Shown here one piece after another: positions 30,412 through 41,949 of a stretch of 64,000 nucleotides of DNA (position 1 is its first letter; every line of letters starts with the position of its first letter). The position numbers were made by a program, and so were the translations under genes. This stretch comes from Melampsora larici-populina 98AG31 (taxonomy: Eukaryota > Basidiomycota > Pucciniomycetes > Pucciniales > Melampsoraceae). The stretch spans positions 38,748 through 102,747 of the forward strand of contig NW_006768861.1 of the NCBI RefSeq assembly GCF_000204055.1. The letters run 5' to 3'. The notes under the pieces were generated by a model, which worked only from the letters and a program-made list of their open reading frames with translations, was not told the DNA's origin and ran no database searches.

Positions 30412-31869
30412 ATGCCTCGAGCTCAGAAAGAAAAAAAAGAAAAGAAACAAAAGAAAGAAAAGAAACAAAAGAAAGATGAGAAAGATGAGAAAGATGAATC
30501 CGAAGAAGAACCGACTGAATCCAAAACGGAAAAGGCCAAGTGGACTGATTCCAAGGTTCGGTTCACATTGAATGAATTCATATCCGAGAAAGAAAACGGC
30601 AACATGAATGGCACCACCTGGAAGCCAATTGCATTTACGAACGTCACCAACAGCTACAATAAAGCGTATCCAGATGAACCTATGACCAAACGGCAAATTA
30701 AGAACATGTACACTGGAGTAAGTACATTCAATCTTTGCATGCTCGATTGTATAATGCTTAGTACATATCTGTGTCTATCTATTCAGAGAAAGAGTACATA
30801 CAGTAAGGCTCGAAGATTGAAGATGAACTCGGGAATTGGCTGGGTTGACGGTGAATGCCGGATCGATATGCCAAAGCAATGGTGGGATGAGACTGGCGAT
30901 GTAAGTGACTTTTGTATAATGATCATGTTCATATAACATTCTGACTATTCATTATACTTATGTACACTAGAAAGACAAAGATGCCGGCGGATTTCGAAAC
31001 CAATCTTTCATTTTCTACAATCAAATGGACGAGTTACTCCATACATCGAAACCTGCCGGTGCACTACGTACTGGAACGAGCAGTGCTGTGCGAGTCAAAG
31101 CGAAACAAGTAGAGGATGAAGATGAATCAGACGACGATGGATCAGATGAAGATGGATCAGATGAAGAACAAAAAAAGAATAAAAGAAAAGCAGACAGTGA
31201 ACCCAGAGATGCTCAAGGATTAACCGCAGCTGAACGAGCTCTAGATGATGGTTCTCAAGACAGCGAAGATTCCAATCAAAAGGTCACTATCAATTCAGGT
31301 CAGTAAATCAATTTTTCTTATGTTTCAGTCTCCCATTCTCATCAAATTGTAACTCTCAAGGAGCTCGTGCGAGCAAGTCACAGAAAGGAAAGGGAAAAGC
31401 CATCCGAGTCAATCTCTCTGATTCTGACTCAGAAGAACCTTCGGCTTCTCGAAAGAAACAACCTGCCTCAAAAAGTAGCATCAAGAAGAAAACACCAGCG
31501 CGCCAGGTCAAGCCAGGCACGCTAGCAAATGCCATTGCTGAAGCTTCAAAGGACTCGGTCGAGAAGGCAAAGGATGCCCTCAAACGCGATGGACTCCGAG
31601 CAACCGCCTCAACCGATCGTGATCGATCCATTGAGGAAGCTGCTCGCATCAAATCTGAGAAATTTCCGCATCAACAGAATGCTATGAAATTATTCAATTC
31701 AGAGAGTTCTATTCATTTCCCTAACTTCAAAGATCGCTACATAGCAATCAATGTCATCAAAGCAGAGATTGAGGCCGCTGTTTTTGAAGGTTTGAATGAT
31801 CAAGACCGCTGGGAATGGTTACAAGAAGAAGTGTTGGAAAAGAAGAAAAAACAGGCAAATGAGATGTAA
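30412..31869 (+). CDS. Harbinger Myb/SANT-like DNA-binding protein, 418 aa
   Basis: In Harbinger elements this partner binds the transposon ends and helps bring the transposase to them in the nucleus. Exons are 30412-30717, 30787-30900, 30971-31298 and 31361-31869; all three introns are GT-AG with consistent phase. The start is ATG 30412, followed by a Lys/Glu run (QKEKKEKKQKKEKK). A trihelix-like domain follows at about residues 40-140: KWTDSKVRFTLNEFISEKEN, TTWKPIAFTNVTNSYN, QIKNMYTG, then SGIGWVDGECRIDMP and WWDETGD. Then comes an acidic DEDESDDDGSDEDGSDEE stretch, a basic SRKKQP segment, and a C-terminal helix region (FNSESSIHFPNFKDRYIAIN and DQDRWEWLQEEVLEKKK) ending at TAA 31867-31869. 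An earlier in-frame methionine is possible but falls in the AT-rich terminal region. Confidence 0.85.
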
Positions 31870-32120
31870 CATAGTCTTATCATTTCATCAATCAAACAAA
31901 CTAAAAAGAATCACATTATTAACAAAAGATAGTCATGATATGTTTATTAGCTGATAATAATATGTAGTTAATCATTGACTAATTTTCTTTCACCAGTATA
32001 TTTTAAAATCACACCGCACACCCAATCCACCCGGCTTTGAAAGAAATACAAAAGTCTTTATGACATTTAAATTCTTCTTATAAAACTAATTTTCATTGAT
32101 CATGATAAGATAAGATGAAT

Positions 32121-33427
32121 TCAATGATGATTTCGGTGGGCTCGATAATGAGCCCACATTCTCTCTGCAATGTTGTCTCGCTGAGCGTTTGCAGCAGCTC
32201 GGTCGCGTCTTCTGGGAGGTACAAAGTCCTCTTGGGCTTGTTGAACCCAAGCACGATCTCGATCTTGTTGTTCTCGATCAAACTCATCGAAAAATTGGTC
32301 TTCACCACCTCGCATGATGAGGTTGTGAAGGACTGCGAGGGCGAGAACCAGAGATCCTTGTCGATGAATCGGAAAACGTCGCATCAACACGAGTATGACA
32401 AATCTAATTTTGAATACACCAAATATTCGTTCGATGATCATTCGGAGTTGAGAGTGGCGGTAATTGAACAGCTCCTGATAGTTTTGTGGTGCAGTCCGGC
32501 CACGAGCCCACTCTTGGATGTGATAACGGAAGCCACGGTATGGTGCTAAGATGCCATTACCGTTTGCATACGCTGCATCACCTAGATAGAAGCGTCCTGG
32601 AAGAAAAAAAGGACCAAAGTGAGGTGAGAAGAAAAGTATGAAAATGAAACTATGAAATGAGAAAAAAACATACCTTCAGGAATGACAAAGTCACCCTCAT
32701 GCCTAGCAGCGTATAGTACATCGGGATCGGATGTACTTCCTTCAAAACCAGCAAGTATGAATGAAAAGGTGAGATCAAAGGAGCATGCTGCCAGAACATT
32801 CTGGGTGAGCAACCCCTTTTGATTTCGATACGGAGTCTGATCGGCGACCGCCGCTCTCACCGGGATATGAGTGCCGTCAAGAGCACCAATACACCCATCA
32901 AAGAACGGTGAGTATCGGTTGTTTTCAGCGATGCGGTCAGGGATAGGGTATTCAGGCCCCGGTTGAGTGATGATTTCGTCTTTCAAGCTCTCAAGAACGT
33001 CAAGAACTTTGTTGTAGTATCTGGAAATGGTTTCGCCAGAATGTGGCCATCGTTCAGCTGCAGTGAGGTTGGTAGACGCATTTCCAACTATATATAAAAA
33101 TATCATAAATTGTTCATTGGCTGATATATGAATTGTATCGTCAAGATGTGGCTGTAGAATCTTCATGATTGACTTGAAGGTGGCTTTGTCCATGCGCAAA
33201 ACTTGTCGGAAGCGTCCTGGATGTCCTTCAAGCAGTTCTCTTTCGTAGAGAAAACCCCGAAGAGCCGAGGTGTGATAAGGTTGTTTTGGAAGCCCTCGTC
33301 GATAAGCAAGATTACGAGCGTGCTCGAGAAGAAGGTTGAGGACAAGGTCATCGTCATCTTCGTCGGATGAAGGCCAGGGTGATCTTAGATTGATACTTGA
33401 ATCAGAGTCAGAGTCCGTATTGGACAT
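32121..33427 (-). CDS. Harbinger DDE transposase, 409 aa
   Basis: This enzyme catalyses cut-and-paste transposition of the element. Two exons, 32674-33427 and 32121-32596, join in phase across a GTATGT...TTCCAG intron. The start is ATG 33425-33427 (MSNTDSDSDSS). DDE_Tnp_4-type signatures are DGCIGALDGTHIPV (Asp184), GFEGSTSDPDVLYAA (Asp234), FYLGDAAY and IIERIFGVFKIRF (Glu307). Upstream, FRQVLRMDKATFKSIMKIL matches the family's helix-turn-helix-like region. The acidic N-terminus and the tail with REQQDRDRAWVQQAQ and MWAHYRAHRNHH end at TGA 32121-32123. Length is near the family norm and no lesion was found. It is convergent with the Myb-like gene. Confidence 0.93.
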
Positions 33428-33641
33428 CTTGGAAAAGGTAGATGTGATGGATGTGAAGGTGAGATGAGGTAATTTCGGAGGTTGTTTGGGTTTGCTACCA
33501 AACGTGATCTTGGAAAAAGGGATCCAGATTGAGATTTTTTCGAAATTTGAGATTTTTCGACAAAATCTCAATCGCCCCGGGGCGAAGTCACGGACCCCAA
33601 ATTGAGGTTACCTGTTGCAATCGCAACCAAACGTGCCCTAA

Positions 33642-34989
33642 CCTAGCACGTTATCTTTCAACAACAGAGAAGATATATGTTAGTATACTGTAGAGTCTCA
33701 AATAGAGTTATACCAAAGTTTTACCATGGTCCACCGTAGTTCTACAGGGACGAGTTGGTCAAGCTCTGAGCCGGGTGGTTTCCAACAGAGAAATCTCTGA
33801 AGGATAGCCGGTGTTTCAAGACACAGGGATACTGTCAACTTTATGTTGCAGTACCAGTGGTACGTGACCAAGATTGACACTAACCTACGAGTAGGAGTAG
33901 TGCAAGAGTGGGGTATTATCCAAGGATAATAAGGAGAATTGGTGGATAGGTAGAAAGGAAGGTGGTGAGAAGTTTAACTCACAATTTTCCAGAATCAGTA
34001 AGGAATAAGTCCTCTTTAGTTAGTGGTTAACTGTTTCAAGACTTTTGATACTGATGATTCTGACTCTTCTCCAATATCAGGTTTTATCATAAGCTGGTAT
34101 GAGAAGGTGAGTCCTTTTGAAAGTTTGCGACTTCACTCCTCTTTTATACTCGCAACTGCTGTGAGGCTGACTCATGGTTACTATCCTTCTCTTAGAAGTT
34201 TTACCGGCCAGCTTGTGGTGCTAACTTATGATTCATGTCAGGAGAGGCCAATTGGTGGTATGAGGAATTGTTGTTTGTAATACCTTTCCACTTTCGGAAG
34301 CTTCATATTAAGTTTCTTGACGCTTTGGGAAGGAATGTCTTTTGTTGGGTTTTCTGGGTTTTAGACTCTTGGGGCTGATTAATCTATATTATTGTTTGCT
34401 TTGTGTTACATTGGTTCTTTGTGATTTCACTTGGTTACTCAAGTATAGTTGTCCGTCTTTGATACTAAGACACAAGATGTATATATGTCAGAAGGTCATT
34501 CTTTTTGTCTTTGAAATTAGATGTGAAGGTGTGATAGTTATTTTTTGATTTAATTAGATTTAAATATATTTGTATTTTATTATTTATTATTGAAGCTCTT
34601 TTGGCTTTTGCTCTGCAAAAGCTTGAGGGCTGACACCATGTAGCTTGATTGTACAAGTATTGATTAGGCCACATTGTAGACGGTATTGTAACTGAAGTGA
34701 ACTCTAAGAGATAACAGATAAGATGGATAACTTAGAAAATGCAGTTTCAGAATAAAATGTAAGAAATACTTAACAATAATTAACCTTGAAATAAAACATC
34801 CTTGTAGTGAATGAGGTTTTGATAGAGATCACAGGTTTTTATCTTTGGGTTTTTTTATAAAATTTGATATTCTTGCTTGAATGTCAGCATTTTGAGCGTT
34901 TGGGAACAGATACATGAACCTGTGATTGGATTTGCAAAAAGCCATAGAATTATCCCCTCTCTGTCCTCTCTGAGTTATTTTTCTCCTAA
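33642..34989. other. No gene seen
   Basis: AT-rich spacer right of the Harbinger element. It includes a small relic of the 28,990-type repeat near 34,884. Short frames on both strands show no recognisable domain. Confidence 0.4.
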
Positions 34990-35420
34990 ATTTGACCCTG
35001 GCCCTCCCTGGCCTTGGGCCCTCAAATTCGGGGTGTGCCCTGTCCGGCCCAGATCAATTTTCATAGGCCTTCTGGAGGACCCCGGAGAGCTCCTATCAAG
35101 GCATATGATGTACAAAAATTTCTTCCACTACATACCCTTCATTGGAGTTTGAATTTGTAAAAAGTTGATGCATTTCCTTGCTCTTTCCTCCACAAGGCCC
35201 AGCAAGAAGCAAGGGGCTTGGTCAATTTTGGATTCCATCGCAATACAAATATGAAGATTTTTTTACAAGCTATGAAATTCACAGCAATTTGCAGCAAACA
35301 TAAGGAAATATTTTTTTACATTGTGTGCCTCGATAGTAGCTCTCTAGGGTCCTCCTTTGGGTCCGCCCAAGGCCAGTGGGTGTTCCGGGGCCGGCTCTCA
35401 ACTTACAGGGTCGGGTTGTA
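34990..35420. repeat. Foldback element with imperfect terminal inverted repeats
   Basis: Left text GGAGGACCCCGGAGAGCTCC-TATCAAGGCATATGATGTA (35074-35112) is mirrored by reverse-complemented right text GGAGGACCCTAGAGAGCTAC-TATCGAGGCACACAATGTA (from about 35355 down). Outside these, GACCCTGGCC...GGCCTTGGGC and GACCCTGTAA...GGCCTTGGGC also correspond. No coding content. Confidence 0.65.
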
Positions 35421-35433
35421 GCCCTATGTACCT

Positions 35434-35540
35434 CACACCGGGGGAATAAATAGGTCCGAGACCCGATTGAAGAAAGTTGTGAACCCGTCACCACAACTTT
35501 CTTCAATCACGGATCTCGTTTGCATTACGTTTGCATTACG
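35434..35540. repeat. Flanking repeat with hairpin core, left copy
   Basis: It reads GGGAATAAATAGGTCCGAGACCC, then a hairpin GATTGAAGAAAGTTGTG - AACCCGTCACC - ACAACTTTCTTCAATC, then ACGGATCTCG and two TTTGCATTACG repeats. The matching copy at 46203-46310 is in inverted orientation, but its loop is not inverted. AATAAATAGG followed by a short leader resembles an LTR promoter region, so a solo-LTR fragment is possible. Confidence 0.75.
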
Positions 35541-36164
35541 GTGGCTGACCCTGGCTGACCATCCTTGAGCAAACCCCCAAAAGAGAGATGAATCTGGGAT
35601 GCAAGTGTGAGTCTACTCAGACTCAGTCGCTCGGTGCCACGCTCGGGGTACTCAACATAGGAACTCAGTCCTTGGTGCCACGCTCGTGGTACTCAAGTTG
35701 AGTACCGATGTAGTCAGTCACAGTTTGAGTACAGTACTCTGACTGAATTTCACCACAGAGTATAACTTGCGCATGGGACTCACTACGGCCCCGTCCGCAA
35801 GTACTGAACGTGTCAAAGTACTCACTAACTGAGTATCCTCATGTTGAGATAGAGTGAGTCCTCACTCTAGCAGTGAGTACTCTCACCACAATGGGCTGTT
35901 TTTGGGCACGGTTTGCAAACACAATCTTGCTCTTCTCATTCACTGCGCAACCTCCATTAATGAGGAGTACAAGCACAAGTAACACAAAACAAAGTGGGAT
36001 TTTTTTTCCGGTCGATCATAGTCAGTAGATACAATAGAAGCTCAGTAGATATTGTAAATAGATATAAAAGAAATTCAGTAGATAATAATTTCTTGAGTAT
36101 ATTTTTGGGTGGAATCGATGAGTGTTCAGAAACAAAAGCGGAGGAAACAATGACAACCCTGATT

Positions 36165-37560
36165 TCAAGCAATGGTCTCTACATTTATTGTTGCCTGGTC
36201 ATTGGTGAGCCAATGACGGACCAGCACAAGGTGGCAGATGATATCTGGATCCAGGCGACCTCGAGACGGAACAGCAATGTTTCCCGAGATCAAGAAAACT
36301 CGCTCGACCGAGGCACCTGCTGCTGTGATTGTGAGATGTTGCAGCGCAATCTGGGCCAATACCGGCAGAGTGCCAGTTTTTAACATTTGCTTCAGAAATT
36401 TGTCAGTGTACAATTTACTGAGCAAAGAAAAAGCAAAATGAAAAAACTTACAGTCCAGAATCCACCTATACTCTTGCCAGGTAAAGCAAGATCTTTACGC
36501 GCAAAGTATCGGTCCAATTCATCATCTTCAGGTTGGCTGTCGTTGGTGGTAGCAGGGATAGCGGACGCGCCAAGGAAGGAAAAAATCGCTTCATGTTTGT
36601 TGACAGGACAGCTTTCAGCAGGAGTTGTTGGCAAATTTTCATGTGAGGTTTCTGAGGAGTTGGGTTTGTGAAGATTATACCCGGTTTGCAAGGCCTCCTT
36701 AGCAGCCAATTTGAGTGAAGTATGATACTGCTCCCCTTGGAAGATCTTGTCTCGAAATCTAGGATGAAGGAGGGTCGCCACCAAGGTCTGATTGTTCTTC
36801 TCCTCCTTGTCCAAATACTTGACCAGCTTGGCTTCAGCTTTTGCGCAAGCTCGAACCCAAGCACCAAGAACTTGCATATTCCTTCGAAAAGCCTTTTGAA
36901 GGGCCCACAGCGCCGGGAGGACCATATGCTTGGTCGCATCGTTGGATTGAAAGACCTGTGTGGTGTATTCAAACAATTCGAGAACTGGCAGCATGTATTC
37001 GATGCTCAACCAATCAGCCTTGGAGATGGCAAGTTTTGATCATTTGGGGTCGGCAGTGTAAGCCTCAAGGGACTTCCGGAGAGTCAGAGTGCGTTTGATC
37101 TGCAAACAGTACACATCAGTCAGTTTTAATGAACACAGATCATTAAAGAAAAAGGAGGACTTACTACATAGTAGAAGTAGTTCCACCTCGTGACAGGGCA
37201 GCTCAGTGGCAGCAGTTCAGGGTCTTTGACACTGTTCCTAATCTTAATATACGCCTCGAGTTCTTGTGGACTCTTCCGGATGTGCGTATCCAACGCTTGG
37301 ATTCGACTGACGACAGTCGATTTCTTGCTCCGGTGAGGGGTGAGTGAAGGGTTAAGAAGGTTAGCTTGATTGACAGAATTAATTGCGGCTTGGGTATAGT
37401 CTTCTACTTCTTGGGTTGGGCCGTGCACTTCCATCGATGCCTGGTCAAGGTCAAACTCGGTTTCGGGGCAACTCTGGCTCAGTTGCGCTGCTTCTGCGGT
37501 TAGCTCTACGTCAGCGCAACTGAGCACCGGTCCCCTTTGCGAGTTTTGGGGGGTAACGGG
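36165..37560 (-). pseudogene. hAT-3 transposase, C-terminal half
   Basis: In minus-strand order: a linker (VELTAEAAQLSQSCPETEFD), IQALDTHIRKSPQELEAYIK, then LSCPVTRWNYFYYV, LVATLLHPRFRDKIF, ELDRYFARKDLALPGKS, and the dimerisation region IALQHLTITAAGASVERVFL-ISGNIAVP ending at TAA 36165-36167. These are the hAT C-terminal landmarks. Its N-terminal half lies at 41,950-43,505, with the plus-strand hAT-2 between. The junction to the last exon (near 36,420-36,450) does not keep phase in my reading. Confidence 0.75.
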
Positions 37561-38109
37561 GCCTGAGTTACGGTACCTTACGGGCGATTTGGCCAGTAAC
37601 GGGTCACAAGTACCGCTACCCGTTCTGACCAAAGCCAGAAGCCACAGCAGCGGTACGTTTTGCCCTCAGCCCACTTCCGTATCCTTCGATAACACATACC
37701 CTCCACCTCCACCCTTGACGCCGCCACCCACCAAACACCTCGATCCAAGGAATCCACGAAGCCATCAAGATTCAATACGTTCCTCATCTGGACTAATCAA
37801 AGCCAACCAAGCATCCGGAGCAACAACCGGATGCCCATACAATTCAATGGGCACAGACACTCCACCTTCGATTGAGGAAATGAAGATGGTAAGTACTATT
37901 TCATGATTATAAGTCGTTTGCTCGACAAATGCTCTGTTGTTTTTTTCCCCAGAAGAAACTGAAACCAATTTCTATTCTTACATTCTCATTTTCTTGATAT
38001 CTCCTTATCCTCAATTACATTTCCAATTCCTTCTTCTTAGTTTCATTTTAAACCCTCCTACCCTTATAACTTCACGTTTTTGCTTTATCATCATCCCAAT
38101 CGATTCCAG
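37561..38109. other. Left terminal region of hAT-2, with an unassigned frame
   Basis: Several GTAACGGG/TTACGGTACC words (37,548-37,612) suggest subterminal repeats of the inserted hAT-2. A plus-strand frame (TYPPPPPLTPPPTKHLD to CPYNSMGTDTPPSIEEMK) runs into a GTAAGT at about 37,890 and looks exon-like, perhaps an upstream exon of hAT-2. I could not place the exact left end of hAT-2. Confidence 0.4.
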
Positions 38110-41100
38110 ATGGCACCAACTCAAAGTACTCTGCGATTTGATTCAGGCTACGAGACTGACGATAATGGCCCACGCCGTTCAGGACGCATCACTACTCCTG
38201 CACGTCTAGGACCCGGCATGATCTGTCCCCCATCTGACAGCCGACAATCCCTCGCTTCTTCAGCCTTTACCTTTTCTCTTACTAACGACAGCTTGACTGA
38301 CAAGGGAAAAGGAAAAGGAAAGAGCAAGCGTGCTCGATCCGAATCCTTTGCTGAGCCTGCGATTGACTCAGATGCCGAGACCGACACACCTGAGATTGTC
38401 AGCGGACCAACTCGAAGAGTGATTCCTCCACCACGACGAATTGGTGTAGGTAGTTCGAATCAAGGGACATCTAAGGTGTCAAAGAAGACCTCTGCAGTTT
38501 CTCGGCGCAGGGATGAAGCTGAAGCCAAATTGGTAAGTTTGTTTCCTTATTCCAAATCACCCCAATTGATGTTGTGTGCTGAATCTCTTGCATCATTTCA
38601 AGGCTTTAGCTGCTGACGCTGGAGTCGAACCTGATCTCAATCAAGACTTGGATGAAGAGAATCGACGTGTTCGTCAACGAATTCAAGGTGCGAATGGTCA
38701 AGAAGTTGATGAATATGACCCACCTGTTATATACTTTGGGAAACCGTTTCGTCGACCAAATGACGTAAGTTTTTTTTATTTTCATCATTGTATCAATGAA
38801 AACTACTAATTAACACTTTTTGTGTAGGATCCATCTGGTCCACCCTTGACATTGAAGTGCAAGTGGTGCCACAAAGAGGTCTGTATTAGTGGCAGCTCGA
38901 AGTCAAATCTTCGCTGCCACCGTGATGGTTCAAGTCAGGCTGGTAAAAACAACCAAGGCTGCCCTCGTCGGGACCAAGCAATCCGTGCTGGTGCAAAACT
39001 CCCGCCAACTCGAGCTGATATCAAGGCCTCTAAGATTCGCGATCAACCCGCCCACTCCTTGGACAACTTCCTCCTTCCTGTTCCCGAGTTTGACGGCCTG
39101 GTGGTCAATCAAATGATCAGTTTATGGCAAATAACCAACAGTCTACCTTGGACCATCATCGAGCACCCTATGTTACGCGCAATCCTCTTGTATCTTCGAC
39201 CGGGTATCCAAATCTACAAACGAAAATGGTCAGCAGAAGAGGCCAAGCGTCTCTATGTGGGCCTGCGCGAAAATGTCATCAAAGAACTTAGAGTATGTTT
39301 TTTTTACTTTCTTTCTTTCTAAAATTATTATTCCGTCTCTTTAAATATCTCTCAAGTTATTATTTTGGTACTGACCAATCTTTTGTCTTTTGACCAGTCA
39401 CTTACAAGTATGTTCACGTTGATCCAAGATGTATGGACAGTATCTCGCAATCGACATGCCTTCATCGGAGCGTTAGTTTCATACGTCAATAAAGATTGGA
39501 AGTTTGTTGTTCGCCACCTTTCCCTCAAGCTCGTCGCCTGGCATCACAAAGGCGAATGGCTGGCCGCACCAATTGCTAATGTACTCAAAAAGCATAACTT
39601 ATGCTCAAAGATAAGTTTCATTCTTATCTTTTCACTTCTAGTTTCATTCTTATCTTTTCACTTCTATCATACTTATTGTGTTTTTTCTCTCTAGCACATG
39701 GTTGCAATGGCCACCGATTTGGGTTCCAACAACCTGACCTTAGGTAGGGAACTTCAGCAACAATGCATCGAACACGACCCCACATGTCATTGGGACTCAA
39801 AGACGATGCATATATTCTGTATCTGCCACAAGACTGGCCTCATTGTCCATGCAGGACTTGACGCTCTTGGGATTCCACCTAAACGACACTGACACGCCAC
39901 TCTTGCGAATTTCCCTAACATTGACACAATGGAAAGTGTACCTGAAGAGGACGAGACTGTTGTGATCAACGTTGAAGATCCTAGGAGTTCAACCCTCGAA
40001 GATCATGAGAAAGATGGAGATGATCCTGATGTGGACCGCCTCCTTGATTCAGAGGACAAGGAGGATCCTGAGGAGGTCCTTCAGGAATGTGGGGAAGGCG
40101 ACCAAGAAGACGATGAAGATCCCAGCCCACCTCAAGTGACTGCAACACGTGCAAAGAAAGGTCTACCTAGGACTCGAATGGCCCGATTGATTAGAAATGT
40201 AAGTATTCAATTTCACTAAGCTTTTGTATCTTCTCATTTATGATTTTTAAACTCACATCTATTCTTGTTTTAGCTGAACATAGTCAACAAGAAACTCACT
40301 CGATCAGCAGCCTGGAGGGAGGACTTTAATCGTCGTCGTGCTGCCATGAACAAGAGGCGAAAGGAAGATAAAGAAGGTCCACCTCTTCTTGCTCTCCTAG
40401 CCGAGTATGGTATTCGGTTGAACATCGAGCTGGATCGCTGGGAACGTATGTACGCAGCCCGAGATGTGAGTTTTCAGATTCAGTTTTCAGATTCTTATTC
40501 AATATTTTTCCGTCTTTCTAATCCTATCTCTTTTTTGAACCTTGAAGATCATTGACGAGATGATGAAAGAGGATCTGGCTAAGGTTCATTCCAAAAAGCG
40601 TCGACCACGAAAGAATGGAGCAAAACTAGGATATTTCCACAAACTTATCTTCTCAGTCGGTGATTGGGAATCTCTTCAAGAGGTGATTCAAGAGTTGAAA
40701 GTAAGTCATTCATTTCCTTTCAGCCTAACTGTACTTCACAAAGCTTATAATGGTAACAGCCGTTGCGTTCACTATGCCGCAGGATGGAGGGCGATGGGCC
40801 AACTGGCTGTATGGTCTTACACGAGTACTCTGAACTTCGGTCATCTCTTAATGACCGTCTCACCTTGCTCTTGGATGACGATCAACTATACCCAATGATC
40901 AATGAAATGCTTCAACAAACGACAATCTATTTAAATGAGGCTATTGAATGTGACTCACTGGTTTTGGCGACAATCTTTCACCCAAGCTTCAGGCTAGGTT
41001 TCTTTGATTTCACTTTTGAAGACGATTCCGGTTTGAAAGAACGTGCCGAAAACTTACTACGCGCTCAATACCACGACCGTCAAGCAGAATTTGCCCGCAA

Positions 41101-41696
41101 GACAACTCCAACCGACTCAACCAATGCTGATGATATCATTGAAGTATCGGCCACTTCAGTGAAGAAGAAACTACCCAAGGTGTTTGATCTTTACAAACAA
41201 GCCAACACCTCAAGTGATCTTGGGGAATTAGATCGTTACTTACAAGGGTTGGACCCTCTTAGTTGTGATAATCCAGAAGACCTCTTGAACCCACAATGTG
41301 CTTTAGATTGGTGGAAGGTCAGTCTGTTCTCTTTTTTCATTGACTACGCGTGCGCAAAACACTGATATCAATGTGATATCTTTCTTTGGTATTTGTATGA
41401 CACAGGAACATGGGGTCAAGTACCCAGTTTTGTCAAGTCTAGCTCAAGACTACCTCAGCATAACTGCCTCCTCAGCCCCTGGAGAGCGATTGTTTACTGT
41501 TGCTGGGCAAGTTTGCTCGGCGAACCAAGCCTCTATGCGTCCGCGATGTATCAAGACGTCAGTTGGCAGTCGGATGTGGACTAGGCAAGGGGTGCCTTTG
41601 CCTCGATCGTTTAGCAAGGTGGACAAAGTGATTGATTACATTAATAAAACAAAGGGGGGCAAGGGTGTCTCGACCTTAGATGTTGATGGGTTATAG
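38110..41696 (+). pseudogene. hAT-2 transposase with one nonsense codon
   Basis: The gene starts MAPTQSTLRFDSGYETDDNG. Exons end at GTAAGT-type donors after DEAEAKL (about 38532), FRRPND (about 38763) and NVIKELR (about 39292). The protein has a nuclear-signal-like GKGKGKSKR and a BED-type zinc finger (CKWCHKEVCISGSSKSNLRCH). It also has DVWTVSRNRHAFIGALVSYV, MATDLGSNNLTLG, IFCICHKTGLIVHAGLDALG and an acidic insert. LVLATIFHPSFRLGFFDF and the dimerisation block DYLSITASSAPGERLFTVAG precede TAG 41694-41696. A TGA at 39890-39892 interrupts LGIPPKRH*HATLANFPNID within homologous sequence. No other stop was found in the conserved blocks. It inserted into hAT-3 in the opposite orientation. Confidence 0.82.
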
Positions 41697-41949
41697 TGTC
41701 TTCTAATCCTTTTTCACTATCGTGTTATCTTATATGTTATGCCCCTTTTTCACTTTCCCAACATCTTTATCTATGCGTATGCCAGGAATCAAATTTGTTG
41801 TTTATTTCACAGCGCTGCTCCGCTTTTTTGCCCCAGTCAAGTTGCGCTTCGAATCACTGCTGAACCCAAAATTCAGCAGCCCGCTCCGCTTCTAGCCATT
41901 TTTGGTTTTCAGGAGCGGGCACTAAAGTTACCAATTTGAGGTGACTTTA
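41697..41949. other. Right terminal region of hAT-2
   Basis: The 3' flank has CACAGCGCTGCTCCGCTTTTTTGCC and GCCCGCTCCGCTTCTAGCC. These resemble the subterminal GCTCCGCT words of hAT-1 (near 19,825-19,890), tying the two elements to one family. A further hairpin (GTTACG...CGCAAAGCT / AGCTTTGCG...CGTAAC) lies at 41,958-41,999. The exact end and the target duplication could not be fixed. Confidence 0.45.

Larger units (their letters stand above)
30005..33638. mobile_element. Complete PIF/Harbinger transposon
   Basis: The left end GGGCACATTTGGTTGGGATT pairs with the right end GGGCACGTTTGGTTGCGATT (reverse complement). The flanks are TAA at 30002-30004 and TAA at 33639-33641, the 3-bp duplication typical of this superfamily. 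Inside are the two standard genes: a Myb/SANT-like protein (plus, 30412-31869) and a DDE transposase (minus, 32121-33427), facing each other. Both read open. Subterminal regions share ATCTCAAT/CAAACGT words. It looks recent and potentially autonomous. Confidence 0.92.

Noticed and set aside
30349..30696. Minus-strand hydrophobic frame
   Set aside because: It is the complement of the Lys-rich start of the Myb-like gene, which has intact splice sites and family motifs.
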